Below, piece after piece: positions 36,564 to 43,959 of a DNA stretch of 64,000 bases. Made by a program: the position numbers and the translations under genes. Position 1 is the first letter of the stretch. Every line of letters begins with the position of its first letter. Location of the stretch: assembly GCF_000024005.1 (NCBI RefSeq), contig NC_013132.1:744001-808000 (forward strand), given 5' to 3'. Below the pieces are notes generated by a model. That model had not been told where the DNA came from and searched no databases. It saw nothing but the letters and a program-made list of their open reading frames with translations. The DNA is from Chitinophaga pinensis DSM 2588 (lineage in GTDB: Bacteria; Bacteroidota; Bacteroidia; Chitinophagales; Chitinophagaceae).

Positions 36564-37068
36564 ATGGCAGATCACAGCCTTCTCCGCAGATCATGAATCC
36601 TTCATAGTATGAAGTATGAGAATAGTACAATTCCACCAATACATCTGATGCGGTACCATTCTTTATATATGCAAAACCACCGTCTTCCCGGTCCCACAGG
36701 AGGATCCATTTGCCGCTGGCACAAAGCAGACGCAGCAATTCAGGCAGTGTTGGAGGAGCGTCTTCCATTTCATCATCATCTGTTGTGCTTTCCTCATCTG
36801 CTGTTCTGTAACACGTTGCCAGAAAGTCATCGAGTCCTTTACCCCAGATACTGATTAATTGCCATTCAATCGCCGCATATGGCGCCGGGATTTTATGAAG
36901 CAGGAATTCCGGTGTTGGGCCTTCATAAACAGTGAGTGTAAAGGTCTCCCCATAAGTAGCTTTAGGAGGACCATCAAAACCGGTGATCCCGCCCCATTGC
37001 ACTTCTTTACGCCGGAAAGGAAGACCAGGGATTACGGTTCCCCGTGGAAGTAATATATCTAAACCCAT
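36562..37068 (-). CDS. Hypothetical protein (168 aa)
   Basis: Not recognised. Cytoplasmic (no signal peptide or membrane segment), acidic, Trp/Tyr-rich. Visible pieces: LPRGTVIPGLPFRRKEVQWGG at the start, an Asp/Glu-rich stretch ESTTDDDEMEDAPP near residue 95-110, then LPELLRLLCASGKWILLWDREDGGFAYIKNG and a C-terminal CGEGC. The size, acidity and solitary position are similar to immunity or SUKH-like proteins, but no defining motif was found. A 60-bp perfect palindrome lies 66 bp upstream of the ATG. Confidence 0.7.
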   Translation of the reverse strand: MGLDILLPRGTVIPGLPFRRKEVQWGGITGFDGPPKATYGETFTLTVYEGPTPEFLLHKIPAPYAAIEWQLISIWGKGLDDFLATCYRTADEESTTDDDEMEDAPPTLPELLRLLCASGKWILLWDREDGGFAYIKNGTASDVLVELYYSHTSYYEGFMICGEGCDLP

Positions 37069-37133
37069 AGTAATGGTAAATGTACAGTTGGGAGGTCATT
37101 CCAGGTCAGTTTTTCCCATTACAAGGCCATTAT

Positions 37134-37193
37134 ACCGTTACTATGCCGTTACCGCTACGTTCATGAACGTAGCGGTAACGGCATAGTAACGGT
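37134..37193. repeat. 60-bp perfect palindrome
   Basis: All 30 base pairs match around a centre at 37163/37164 (ttca|tgaa). Each arm contains the word CCGTTAC twice (accgttac tatg ccgttacc). No T-run follows on either strand, so it is not a standard intrinsic terminator. It lies between two minus-strand genes, 173 bp after the stop of one and 66 bp before the start of the other. Confidence 0.95.
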
Positions 37194-37365
37194 GTTTGTA
37201 CGTTGTACAACGGAGAATGAAGCGATAGTTAGCTTATTATCAGCTGTTTAGGGGTAATCTGAACGAAGAAACCTCATAACTAAATAATAATCATTTTGTT
37301 ATTAACAGCAACGCGGCCTCTAACAGCCGGTAGGACTTATATTTCGTAATCCCGGCGGGAGACAG

Positions 37366-38598
37366 CTATTCCTTGATCTGGACTAATTTTCCATCCTGAA
37401 ATTTCAGCCAGTTTCCGGCAGGATAATAAAACCAGGTTTCGATAACATGCGCGCCTACCTGCGTTTTTACTCTATCGCTGGGGTAGCCCCAAGCAGCTTC
37501 ACACATATTCTGGTTCATGCCCATTTTAACTTTACCGTCAGCGATGATGTTCCCGTTCGTAGTTCCAAATTGCTTGATCATTGATTCCCGGTACGCTTTC
37601 TGGTCTTTCTGCAACTGTTTCTTGTCAGCTTCTTCTTTCGCCAGCGCAGCATCCTGTGCGGCTTTTTCTTTTTGTTTAAAGGCCAGGTACCTTTCTTCCG
37701 ACCAGATATAAAACAGCGAGAGCTGTCTATCAAGCGAGCTTCTATCATCTATCTGCACAGCAATTTCTTGCTGGGCATCATTACGGAGGATGAGGTGCAG
37801 TTTACCGAAGAAACTTTCGTCGAACAGGAATGTCAGTTCTGTGCATTGCCATTTGCTACCTTGTACATAGTCGAGCGTTTGTTTGTCAAGCGGGTTATAA
37901 AAGCTGGTGGGAGCGAATCTTTCCTCGATAAAATAAACGGGTTTATTTACCCAGGTCTGTTTCAGTTTTTCCAGATAGCCTTTGGTGAAAACGGAAATAC
38001 CAGACTGACGCCGGCCGTAGATTTTCCATTGTACCTTTTCACCATCAGCATCTTTTAAAGTGACCTGCGTCTGGCAAAGATTGTCTTCTTCTTTGAGAAC
38101 GTCCCAGCCGGTCACTGTAAATGTCTTGTTCTCAAGGGCGCTGTAAGGCGTAACGGCTTCTCCGGAGTAGGCGCTATGCTGTATGTAAATAGGTTTGTAC
38201 AGATTACTCAGCACATCGTTGTTTTTTTTAGCAGTTGCAGCGGGCAATTTTATTTTGGCAATCGGAATGCCTGCATAACTGATAGACGGGCCACTTCTGG
38301 TGGCCTCTTTTGCCGTCCCTGTACCAACACCGGTAAGGGTGGTCTGTTTGTCAGAAAAGAAATCCCGGAAGGTAGTGTCCTGTTTTGCATAGCCTTTAAA
38401 GTACGGGCTTCTTTGTGCGAAATAGAATTCCTGACCGATCATGGATGCAGGATCGAACTGGCACTTGATGTTTTCGACGTTGACGGTACTGTCATAGGCT
38501 TTTTTTACTGGCTGATTGTTTTGTACGCTGCGATACCCAACTTGTCCCAATGCGGTATGCGCAGTCAGCAAGGCTACGATAAGGGGGAGTTTGTTCAT
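37366..38598 (-). CDS. Secreted hypothetical protein with coiled coil and SmpA-like C-terminus (410 aa)
   Basis: Signal peptide MNKLPLIVALLTAHTALGQ (cleavage near residue 18). No named family recognised for the first 300 residues, which look beta-rich (KTFTVTGWDVLKEEDNLC). Residues about 300-345 are strongly charged and probably coiled coil (KQKEKAAQDAALAKEEADKKQLQKD, broken here for length). The last 60 residues, VKMGMNQNMCEAAWGYPSDR then VIETWFYY and YLKF-like KFQDGKLVQI, resemble the SmpA/OmlA-type small beta domain of lipoproteins. Probably periplasmic. Confidence 0.75.
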   Translation of the reverse strand: MNKLPLIVALLTAHTALGQVGYRSVQNNQPVKKAYDSTVNVENIKCQFDPASMIGQEFYFAQRSPYFKGYAKQDTTFRDFFSDKQTTLTGVGTGTAKEATRSGPSISYAGIPIAKIKLPAATAKKNNDVLSNLYKPIYIQHSAYSGEAVTPYSALENKTFTVTGWDVLKEEDNLCQTQVTLKDADGEKVQWKIYGRRQSGISVFTKGYLEKLKQTWVNKPVYFIEERFAPTSFYNPLDKQTLDYVQGSKWQCTELTFLFDESFFGKLHLILRNDAQQEIAVQIDDRSSLDRQLSLFYIWSEERYLAFKQKEKAAQDAALAKEEADKKQLQKDQKAYRESMIKQFGTTNGNIIADGKVKMGMNQNMCEAAWGYPSDRVKTQVGAHVIETWFYYPAGNWLKFQDGKLVQIKE

Positions 38599-38678
38599 TG
38601 ACTACGATATAGGGTTTAAAGAGGGGGCAAGGTAGGGATATTTCTGTGCGATAACATATTATGCAAAGTCTATATAAA

Positions 38679-38720
38679 CAATAAAAGCCTCACTGCCGTT
38701 TATCAGCAAGGCTTTTATTG
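38679..38720. terminator. Hairpin, probable terminator of the decayed gene
   Basis: Perfect 12-bp stem CAATAAAAGCCT / AGGCTTTTATTG with an 18-nt loop. It lies between the decayed minus-strand gene and the 410-aa gene and would work on the minus strand (ttttattgttta). Confidence 0.6.
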
Positions 38721-38750
38721 TGATTCTGTCAGAGTACTTTACTGACTTTA

Positions 38751-39684
38751 TCAGATGTTTATAATGGTAGATTTCTTCCAGTTTGATCGAGTGGCAGCAT
38801 GTTTCTGACCAATGTTGCCGGTGCTTCCATCAGGTTTCTCCCATTTTATATCGACATTAATCGATTGGGTTGAATCAACCGATGGCAGTTCATTGGCAGT
38901 ATATACAAATTGCTTTGAAAAATCCAGGTGGTCGGGAATGCCTTGGCTGGCATCAGACGGGCAAAGTCCACAAGCAGACGGCCACTGTTAAAATTGGATA
39001 CGTTATAACATATTCCAAAGGAGACTCTCTTCATGGACAGCGTAATCTGTGCTAGAGTCTGGGTAGAAGGAAAACTAACTTTTCCCGCATAAGAGTCTGG
39101 CTCCGCATTGTTCGTTGTGAGGTTACTAACATTGCTCCCCGCGTCGTTAAACATGTTATATCTATACAAGGAGTCAATACTATAATAGAGACGGAAGAAA
39201 ACTGTATCCATTCTATTCTGAACCCTGGTTCAGAACCAGGGATAGATGATGTTGTCGTCCCCGGAATTGTAACAAAAGATACCTGGACCTGATGCTTTCA
39301 TATATCCAGTACTTCCACGGTAATGTTGCCGCTGCTCGGAATTTTTAAACTTACTCTATTTGTCTGGTTGTGTAGACCCGAATAGGTGTCTACACCATCT
39401 TTCTTCATCGTAATAGCATATACTGTGCTGTCTGCGAATGTTTTAGCGCCAGTAGTTCCATTTCAGCTTTTTTGCCGAGGAGGGATGGTCCGGTTACAAT
39501 TTCACTAATAAAAGTCAGGGTTACGTTTTGAAAACTGGGGCGGAGGAGTATAACTGTAAGCGTTAAATAACTCAATCTTATAGGTAAGGGTATTGATTTG
39601 GTAGCGAATATTAGCAAGAACCGTGTCATATACCCCCCGCCTTTCAAAGGAGCTCTTATATTGGTTGGCTTATCCAAATAGAAA
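38751..39684 (-). pseudogene. Frameshifted and truncated remnant of a secreted beta-rich protein
   Basis: No single frame spans this stretch, but coding-like peptides appear in successive frames of the minus strand: YQINTLTYKIELFNAYSY (about 39600), FISEIVTGPSLLGKKAEM, TVYAITMKKDGVDTYSG (about 39420), SGPGIFCYNSGDDNIIY (about 39280), ITLSMKRVSFGICYNVSNF (about 39030) and FVYTANELPSVDSTQSI (about 38910), ending in-frame at TGA 38751-38753. At least four frameshifts are needed to join them. No start is visible; the 5' side runs into the terminator of the decayed tRNA. The style recalls fimbrillin-type surface proteins of Bacteroidota, a weak guess. Confidence 0.7.
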
Positions 39685-39692
39685 AAGTTATT

Positions 39693-39730
39693 AAAAAAGA
39701 AAGGATTTCAGTTTAAGACTGGAATCCTTT
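39693..39730 (-). terminator. Terminator behind the decayed tRNA copy
   Basis: On the minus strand AAAGGATTCCAGT pairs with ACTGAAATCCTTT (one mismatch), followed by CTTTTTT. Placed as expected for a tRNA terminator. Confidence 0.75.
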
Positions 39731-39734
39731 TTTG

Positions 39735-39807
39735 TGGTCCCACCAGGGCATAATCCTAAACTCCCTGATTATTAATCAGGCACTCTAACAAACTGAGCTA
39801 TAGGACC
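39735..39807 (-). pseudogene. Decayed full-length copy of tRNA-Met(CAT)
   Basis: 73 nt that align end to end with the intact tRNA at 42373-42446. Changes: anticodon CAT to AAT, one G of the invariant D-loop GG pair changed to T, one base lost in the variable region, and T-stem C changed to T giving G-U pairs. The acceptor stem (GGTCCTA / TGGGACC) is intact. A bacterial tRNA with A34 AAT for Ile is not expected, so this is most likely a pseudogene. Confidence 0.8.
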
Positions 39808-39880
39808 TACAGGCCAATATTATTATTTTCATGAAATAAGGATCCTGTAATCCCTTTATTGGCAGTGAATAACAACACTA

Positions 39881-41053
39881 CTAGATAGCACAGTTACTAA
39901 CTAAATTCTCTTTTGTTGCTTCTGGAAGCCAGTTTTTTGTTAACGGATTATTTTGTTTATCCCAGGGAGTTTTAGGCTCAACTTTAAATATTTGCCTAGC
40001 TATCTCTGTAGCCACATGTGCGGAAAGTATGGCTGGTACAGCATTACCGATCATAATTAATTGTGCTGTTTTGGTACCCAAAAATACATAACTATCTGGG
40101 ACAGTTTGGAGCCTCGCACACTCTCTGGGGGAAGTTGCCCTTGGTTCCCGAAAATGAACAAATGGTGCACGGTGATTTTCTTTAACTGCCGGAGATGGGC
40201 GTTTTGGATCAAGTTTATACCAGGAATGATTCCAATTAGGATACAATCTTGTTCCGTTTTCCTGCTTTTTAAGTCGCTCTATCATTTCTTCACCATGTAC
40301 TGTCACTAAATGATTCGCAATAGTATCCGTTTCATTACGCAAAAATTTCTGCAATGGTGTGAGCGGCTGTATTGTATGAAGTTGTGGTTCTTCGTGATTA
40401 GGCGAAGGGAGATCTGATAAAGCATCATAAACAGTGAGCCTTTCTTCTCCTCCAAAAAGATTATTGTCTTGTATAGGGGCCTCTGGGAAAATGAACTTTT
40501 TACCTTTAAGCACGCCAACTAACATGAAGCGTTTTCTATTTTGAGGCACACGATAATCAGCAGAATTTACAACCTGCCAACTAGTTGCATATCCCATTTT
40601 TTCATATTCTTCAATTAAATAATCAATTAGCTGACCTTTTTTTTGTTGGCCTGTTACCCTGATGCCAGCCACATTTTCCATTAAAAATGCTTTAGGTTTT
40701 ATTTCTTTAATAAATCTCAAAAAGTGAAACACCTGCTCATTTCGTTTGTCATGCATATACTCATCGAGACGCTTTCCTGCAAAACTAAATCCCTGACATG
40801 GTGGACCTCCCACAATAATATCTGGTTTACCGCCTATATCTTTTAACACCTCGCTTGTTTCAAGATTGGTCATATCGCAAGGCTTGTTGATAACTTTCAA
40901 CTTATTTAGCTGAGGATGATTATAATAAAAGGTCTTTACAGCCCAATCATAAAAATCGATGCCACCTACTACTTCGAATGCCTTGGTGAACTCAAATCCC
41001 ATACTAAGTCCGCCGTATCCACAATAAAGATCTAATACTTTTATTTTTTCCAT
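39881..41053 (-). CDS. DNA (cytosine-5-)-methyltransferase of a type II restriction-modification system
   Basis: Methylates cytosine within the recognition site and protects host DNA. 390 residues from the ATG at 41053 (MEKIKVLDLYCGYGG); a TTG further upstream would add 12 residues that overlap the C-box. Motif I DLYCGYGGLSMGFE, motif IV with catalytic Cys GGPPCQGFSFAGKR (about 80-93), motif VI ENVAGI, motif VIII QNRKRFMLVGV, motif IX-X RECARLQTVPDSYVF and LIMIGNAVP. All residues for catalysis are present. The target-recognition region between VIII and IX is moderate in size, so a single specificity is expected; the site cannot be read from sequence. AT-richer than its neighbours. Confidence 0.95.
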   Translation of the reverse strand: MEKIKVLDLYCGYGGLSMGFEFTKAFEVVGGIDFYDWAVKTFYYNHPQLNKLKVINKPCDMTNLETSEVLKDIGGKPDIIVGGPPCQGFSFAGKRLDEYMHDKRNEQVFHFLRFIKEIKPKAFLMENVAGIRVTGQQKKGQLIDYLIEEYEKMGYATSWQVVNSADYRVPQNRKRFMLVGVLKGKKFIFPEAPIQDNNLFGGEERLTVYDALSDLPSPNHEEPQLHTIQPLTPLQKFLRNETDTIANHLVTVHGEEMIERLKKQENGTRLYPNWNHSWYKLDPKRPSPAVKENHRAPFVHFREPRATSPRECARLQTVPDSYVFLGTKTAQLIMIGNAVPAILSAHVATEIARQIFKVEPKTPWDKQNNPLTKNWLPEATKENLVSNCAI

Positions 41054-41059
41054 AATGAT

Positions 41060-41080
41060 ACTTATAGTCCGTAGACTAAT
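41060..41080. promoter_or_regulatory. C-box (controller-protein operator) between the methyltransferase and controller genes
   Basis: ACTTATAGTCCGTAGACTA (41060-41078) followed by ATA. It matches the C-box pattern known from controller-regulated R-M systems (ACTTATAGTC, spacer, GACT). It lies in the 69-bp gap between the divergent methyltransferase and controller genes. Its inner symmetry TAGTC cgta GACTA is exact apart from the spacer. Confidence 0.8.
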
Positions 41081-41122
41081 ATACATCAAAAATATAGTTT
41101 TCCGCTTTAATCCCTTTCAAAT

Positions 41123-41347
41123 TTGAAAACAAAGCAAGCAAACTTATTAAAACTTGGATTAAAAATTAAACTCCTTCGTCAAGCGCTTGGAATGTCCCAG
41201 GAGGAATTAGCTCTGGAAGCGGGACTCGATAGAACATATGTTGGAGGAATTGAACGAGGTGAAAGAAACGTAGCAATTTTAAACCTCATTAAATTAGCCA
41301 AGTCTTTAAATACAACACCATCAACCCTTCTAGAGAATATCACATGA
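41123..41347 (+). CDS. R-M controller protein (XRE-type helix-turn-helix)
   Basis: 74 residues, a single HTH_3 domain: LGLKIKLLRQALGMSQEELALEAGLDRTYVGGIERGERNVA is the five-helix Cro/C1 fold (motif split by position about 11-51). The recognition helix RTYVGGIERGERN is shared with C proteins such as those of PvuII/BamHI-type systems. It probably binds the C-box 45-65 bp upstream and times endonuclease expression after methylation. The stop overlaps the endonuclease start (ATGA), so the two are translationally coupled. Confidence 0.92.
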   Translation: MKTKQANLLKLGLKIKLLRQALGMSQEELALEAGLDRTYVGGIERGERNVAILNLIKLAKSLNTTPSTLLENIT

Positions 41348-42057
41348 CTGACAAAGATAAACAATGGCTGGAGGCATTACTACTCACCTTACCCAAACGT
41401 CCTAGAACTGTTTTAAGTGTTTTACTTGAAAAAGGACAAGTAAGCACTTATGAGCTTGGACTTATGGGTTACGATCAGCCACCACGTGCTGCTCAGGATC
41501 TGAAAGAAGCAGGAGTTAAGCTGGCGACTACAGCTGGTAAGCACCCTAATACAGGTGCAAGAATGGTTATCTATTCTCTAGCAGATGATCAAAGCAGTTC
41601 AGTGGCTTTAGGAGGACGAATTGCTTTCCCTAAAGCATTTCGACAATCCATTGAAAAAAGGGATAATTTCAAATGCGTTCTTTGCAACACGCAGTATTCT
41701 CCTCGATATTTACAAATCGATCACAAGATTCCCTATATAGTAGGCGGAGACGAACAAGTGCTGAATATTAATGAGTTTCAATTGTTATGTGGTTCTCACC
41801 AAAGAATGAAAAGTTGGGAATGTGAACATTGTCCTAATAGAGACGCTAAATCAGAAGAAATTTGTTCAACCTGCTATTGGGCCTCTCCCGGCAACTATAC
41901 TCACGTTGCAACCCAATATATAAAGGTTGTTTCCTTAAAGTTTGATTCGGAAAAGGAGATGTTAATGCTTGACAATTTGAAAGTTTCAGCTGAACAAAAC
42001 AATATGCCTCTTGAACAATATATCAAATACCTGATAGCTAAGCTTATCAAAAGCTAA
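41344..42057 (+). CDS. HNH restriction endonuclease of the type II R-M system
   Basis: 237 residues. The first 90 residues contain a winged-helix-like segment (VLSVLLEKGQVSTYELGLMGY, LKEAGVKLATTAGKHPNTGA). An HNH nuclease with zinc ligands follows: CVLCNTQYSPRYLQIDHKIP (about 110-130, the catalytic D-H), then INEFQLLCGSHQRMKSW (N and H positions), CEHCP and CSTCYWASP, giving four Cys pairs or equivalents. This agrees with an HNH-type restriction enzyme; the assignment leans on the adjacent methyltransferase and controller. Cutting site unknown. No integrase or transposase accompanies it. Confidence 0.88.
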   Translation: MTDKDKQWLEALLLTLPKRPRTVLSVLLEKGQVSTYELGLMGYDQPPRAAQDLKEAGVKLATTAGKHPNTGARMVIYSLADDQSSSVALGGRIAFPKAFRQSIEKRDNFKCVLCNTQYSPRYLQIDHKIPYIVGGDEQVLNINEFQLLCGSHQRMKSWECEHCPNRDAKSEEICSTCYWASPGNYTHVATQYIKVVSLKFDSEKEMLMLDNLKVSAEQNNMPLEQYIKYLIAKLIKS

Positions 42058-42331
42058 ATTATTAAGGGTTACGAACACATAAACGTAATACATAACTGTT
42101 AAAAATAATAAATAGCAGCTGTGGTGATCCTTAGTCTGTTTACATCAAAATCTCGCAGTGAATTAACCTTTCACCGTGTATAATTAATTAGGTACCACAG
42201 ACTATTCAAGAAGAATGGGGTAATTATTTGAAAAATAAATTTCAATCCGGCAAATATCTCCTGACGTACTTGATTTCATGAATGATCCGTCGTTTAATTT
42301 GGTCCGGGGAGAGAATGATATAGCGGGGAGG
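42058..42331. other. Non-coding 3' flank of the restriction unit
   Basis: About 275 bp, AT-rich, no gene. The only structure noticed is an 8-bp inverted repeat TAGTCTGT / ACAGACTA near 42132 and 42198. It leads into the terminator of the intact tRNA. Confidence 0.4.
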
Positions 42332-42370
42332 TGAAAATAAAAGCGGCAACTAAACTTAGTTACCGCTTTC
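42332..42370 (-). terminator. Terminator of tRNA-Met
   Basis: On the minus strand AAAGCGGTAACT pairs with AGTTGCCGCTTT (one mismatch, short loop), followed by TTATTTT. Confidence 0.75.
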
Positions 42371-42372
42371 TG

Positions 42373-42446
42373 TGGTCCCACCAGGGCATGATCCTGGGAC
42401 CCCCTGATTATGAGTCAGGTGCTCTAACCAACTGAGCTATAGGACC
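42373..42446 (-). tRNA. tRNA-Met (anticodon CAT)
   Basis: 74-nt cloverleaf on the minus strand. Acceptor GGTCCTA / TGGGACC with discriminator A; D-loop AGTTGGTTA; anticodon arm CCTGA CTCATAA TCAGG with anticodon CAT; T-stem CCAGG / CCTGG. The CCA end is not encoded. The D-arm and anticodon arm look like elongator tRNA-Met; a tRNA-Ile2 with a lysidine-modified CAT cannot be excluded. The T-loop reads ATCATGC rather than the usual TTCRANN. Confidence 0.9.
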
Positions 42447-42634
42447 TGTTCTTTTCAGAACGAATATTTTGAAACTTTCTTGTGGGTTCCCTTTTCAGGG
42501 ACCGCAAAAGTAAAACATTCAATTCAATTAACCAACAAGCTATTGACATTTTTATTTATACAGTATACCTCTAATAATAGGACTTCTTAACAGCACTGTA
42601 TAAATTTGCATTTTCTCATTCACCAGTATATACG

Positions 42635-43249
42635 ATGAAAGGCATTAAACATATCATTTTCGATCTGGGCGGAGTCATTATCAACCTGGATTACCAGCTG
42701 ACCTACAAGGCATTTGAAGCACTGGGTGTAAAGGAATTCACCAGTTTGTACAATCAGTTCTCACTGAACGCACTCTTTGACGATCTGGAAACGGGTAAGA
42801 TAGCCCCGGATGTATTCCTGGATGAGATGCAGAAGCATACCGCGCCAGGTACTACGCATCAGCAGATTATTGATGCCTGGAATGCGATGTTGCTGGATTT
42901 CCCTTTACGCAGGTTACAGATCCTGCAGCAGTTAAGGCAGCATTACGGATTGTATTTGCTGAGCAATACCAACGAGATTCATATGCAGGCTTTTAATAAA
43001 ATATTGGAGGAGAGCAGGGGGATACCTTCACTGGCTGCGTTTTTTGATAAGGCGTATTATTCGCACCAGATTGGGTTACGTAAACCTTTTAAGGAATCGT
43101 TTCAGTTTGTGCTGGATGAGAATGGCCTGGATCCGGCCGAGACCTTATTTATAGATGACACCCTGCCGAACATTGAAGGCGCGAAGGTGGTTGGCCTGCA
43201 AACAATTCATTTACTGCCACCGAAGACGATGGCAGATATTTTCAAATAA
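42635..43249 (+). CDS. HAD-family phosphatase (subfamily IA, YihX-like)
   Basis: 204 residues. Motif I IFDLGGVIINLD at residues 8-19, in which the nucleophile Asp is followed by LGG, so the second Asp of DXD is replaced as in YihX/epoxide-hydrolase-N-type HADs. Motif II LLSNTNEIH (about 107), motif III Lys in IGLRKPFKESF (about 149), and motif IV FIDDTLPNIEGA (about 172). Likely acts on a small sugar phosphate or nucleotide; substrate not known. Stands alone, convergent with DUF4834. Confidence 0.9.
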   Translation: MKGIKHIIFDLGGVIINLDYQLTYKAFEALGVKEFTSLYNQFSLNALFDDLETGKIAPDVFLDEMQKHTAPGTTHQQIIDAWNAMLLDFPLRRLQILQQLRQHYGLYLLSNTNEIHMQAFNKILEESRGIPSLAAFFDKAYYSHQIGLRKPFKESFQFVLDENGLDPAETLFIDDTLPNIEGAKVVGLQTIHLLPPKTMADIFK

Positions 43250-43258
43250 CGGTCAGGA

Positions 43259-43519
43259 CTACTTGATCTCTTCAAAATCGAGGTAATCTCCTTTGTCAGC
43301 TTTAGGGGCGGTAGCACGTTGTTGCTGTTGTTGCTGCGCCTGAGCAGCTTGTCTTTGTGCCTGTTCCTGTTGCTGGTACTGACGGCGAAGATGCTCCTGA
43401 ATATCTCCCATCTGTCTGCGTACGTGTTTAGTGGACTGATACACAGGTACGATGAAATCGAACACCAGTTTATACAGTAACCAGAACACAAAGGCTAAAA
43501 ATGCATATTTCAGTATCAT
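43259..43519 (-). CDS. DUF4834 family membrane protein
   Basis: 86 residues. One N-terminal transmembrane helix (about 3-25, LKYAFLAFVFWLLYKLVFDFIV), followed by a helical, Gln-rich region (about 45-70, QQQEQAQRQAAQAQQQQQQ) and a conserved acidic end DKGDYLDFEEIK. This matches the Bacteroidota-specific DUF4834 family. Function unknown; the tail would be cytoplasmic. Confidence 0.85.
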   Translation of the reverse strand: MILKYAFLAFVFWLLYKLVFDFIVPVYQSTKHVRRQMGDIQEHLRRQYQQQEQAQRQAAQAQQQQQQRATAPKADKGDYLDFEEIK

Positions 43520-43608
43520 AAGGGCAAATTTAGCAGTTAATCTGTTTTCAGGGCGGAAAAAAGAGGGGGTTTAGGTTTTCTTTAACAGCCCTGAAAACAG
43601 CTAAAAGT

Positions 43609-43959
43609 TTATAGGCCAAGGAGTGCCGCGCTTTCGAGCGCAGCCTTTTTGTTGTACTCCCATGCTAATTTACGGTGATTGATCGCATCCACAATAGTAC
43701 CCACCACACAGAGACCACCTGTCAGAAAGTAGAGTATACCCAATCCGATCTGGTTCAGGATAAAGCGGTGAATACCGGCAGCGCCTACGAGTCCGATAAG
43801 GCAGCAGATCAGTATCAGGGAAGGTTCTTTACGGCGACCCTGGTAGATGGCCAGAAAACGCTGGCGGTTTTCGGCAGAGTAATTTCTGGTCAGTTCCTGT
43901 AGCCATAAGAGCTCTTCCTGCTCAATGCCGGGAAGGGAGGAGAATGCATAGTCGTTCAT
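43609..43959 (-). CDS. TM2 domain-containing protein
   Basis: 116 residues. The N-terminal third is a soluble helical region (IEQEELLWLQELTRNYSAENRQRFLAIY). Two membrane helices form the TM2 domain: PSLILICCLIGLVGAAGIHRFILNQIGLGILYFLTGGL (shown in part, about 48-85), with the typical G...G.HRFYLG-like turn GIHRFILNQ. It overlaps by ATGA with the DUF2752 gene upstream, and this gene pair is common in Bacteroidota. Confidence 0.88.
   Translation of the reverse strand: MNDYAFSSLPGIEQEELLWLQELTRNYSAENRQRFLAIYQGRRKEPSLILICCLIGLVGAAGIHRFILNQIGLGILYFLTGGLCVVGTIVDAINHRKLAWEYNKKAALESAALLGL

Noticed and set aside
38846..39677. Two apparent small genes (38846-39211 and 39405-39677, minus strand)
   Set aside because: Better explained as pieces of one frameshifted gene, since coding-like peptides continue in neighbouring frames on both sides.
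39735..39807. Functional tRNA-Ile(AAT)
   Set aside because: The anticodon is not expected in bacteria, the D-loop GG is broken and the whole molecule aligns as a damaged tRNA-Met copy.
42058..42331. Possible gene fragment after the endonuclease (peptide around MNDPSFNLVRGEND)
   Set aside because: Only about 20 codons without a stop, no start context and no homology recognised.
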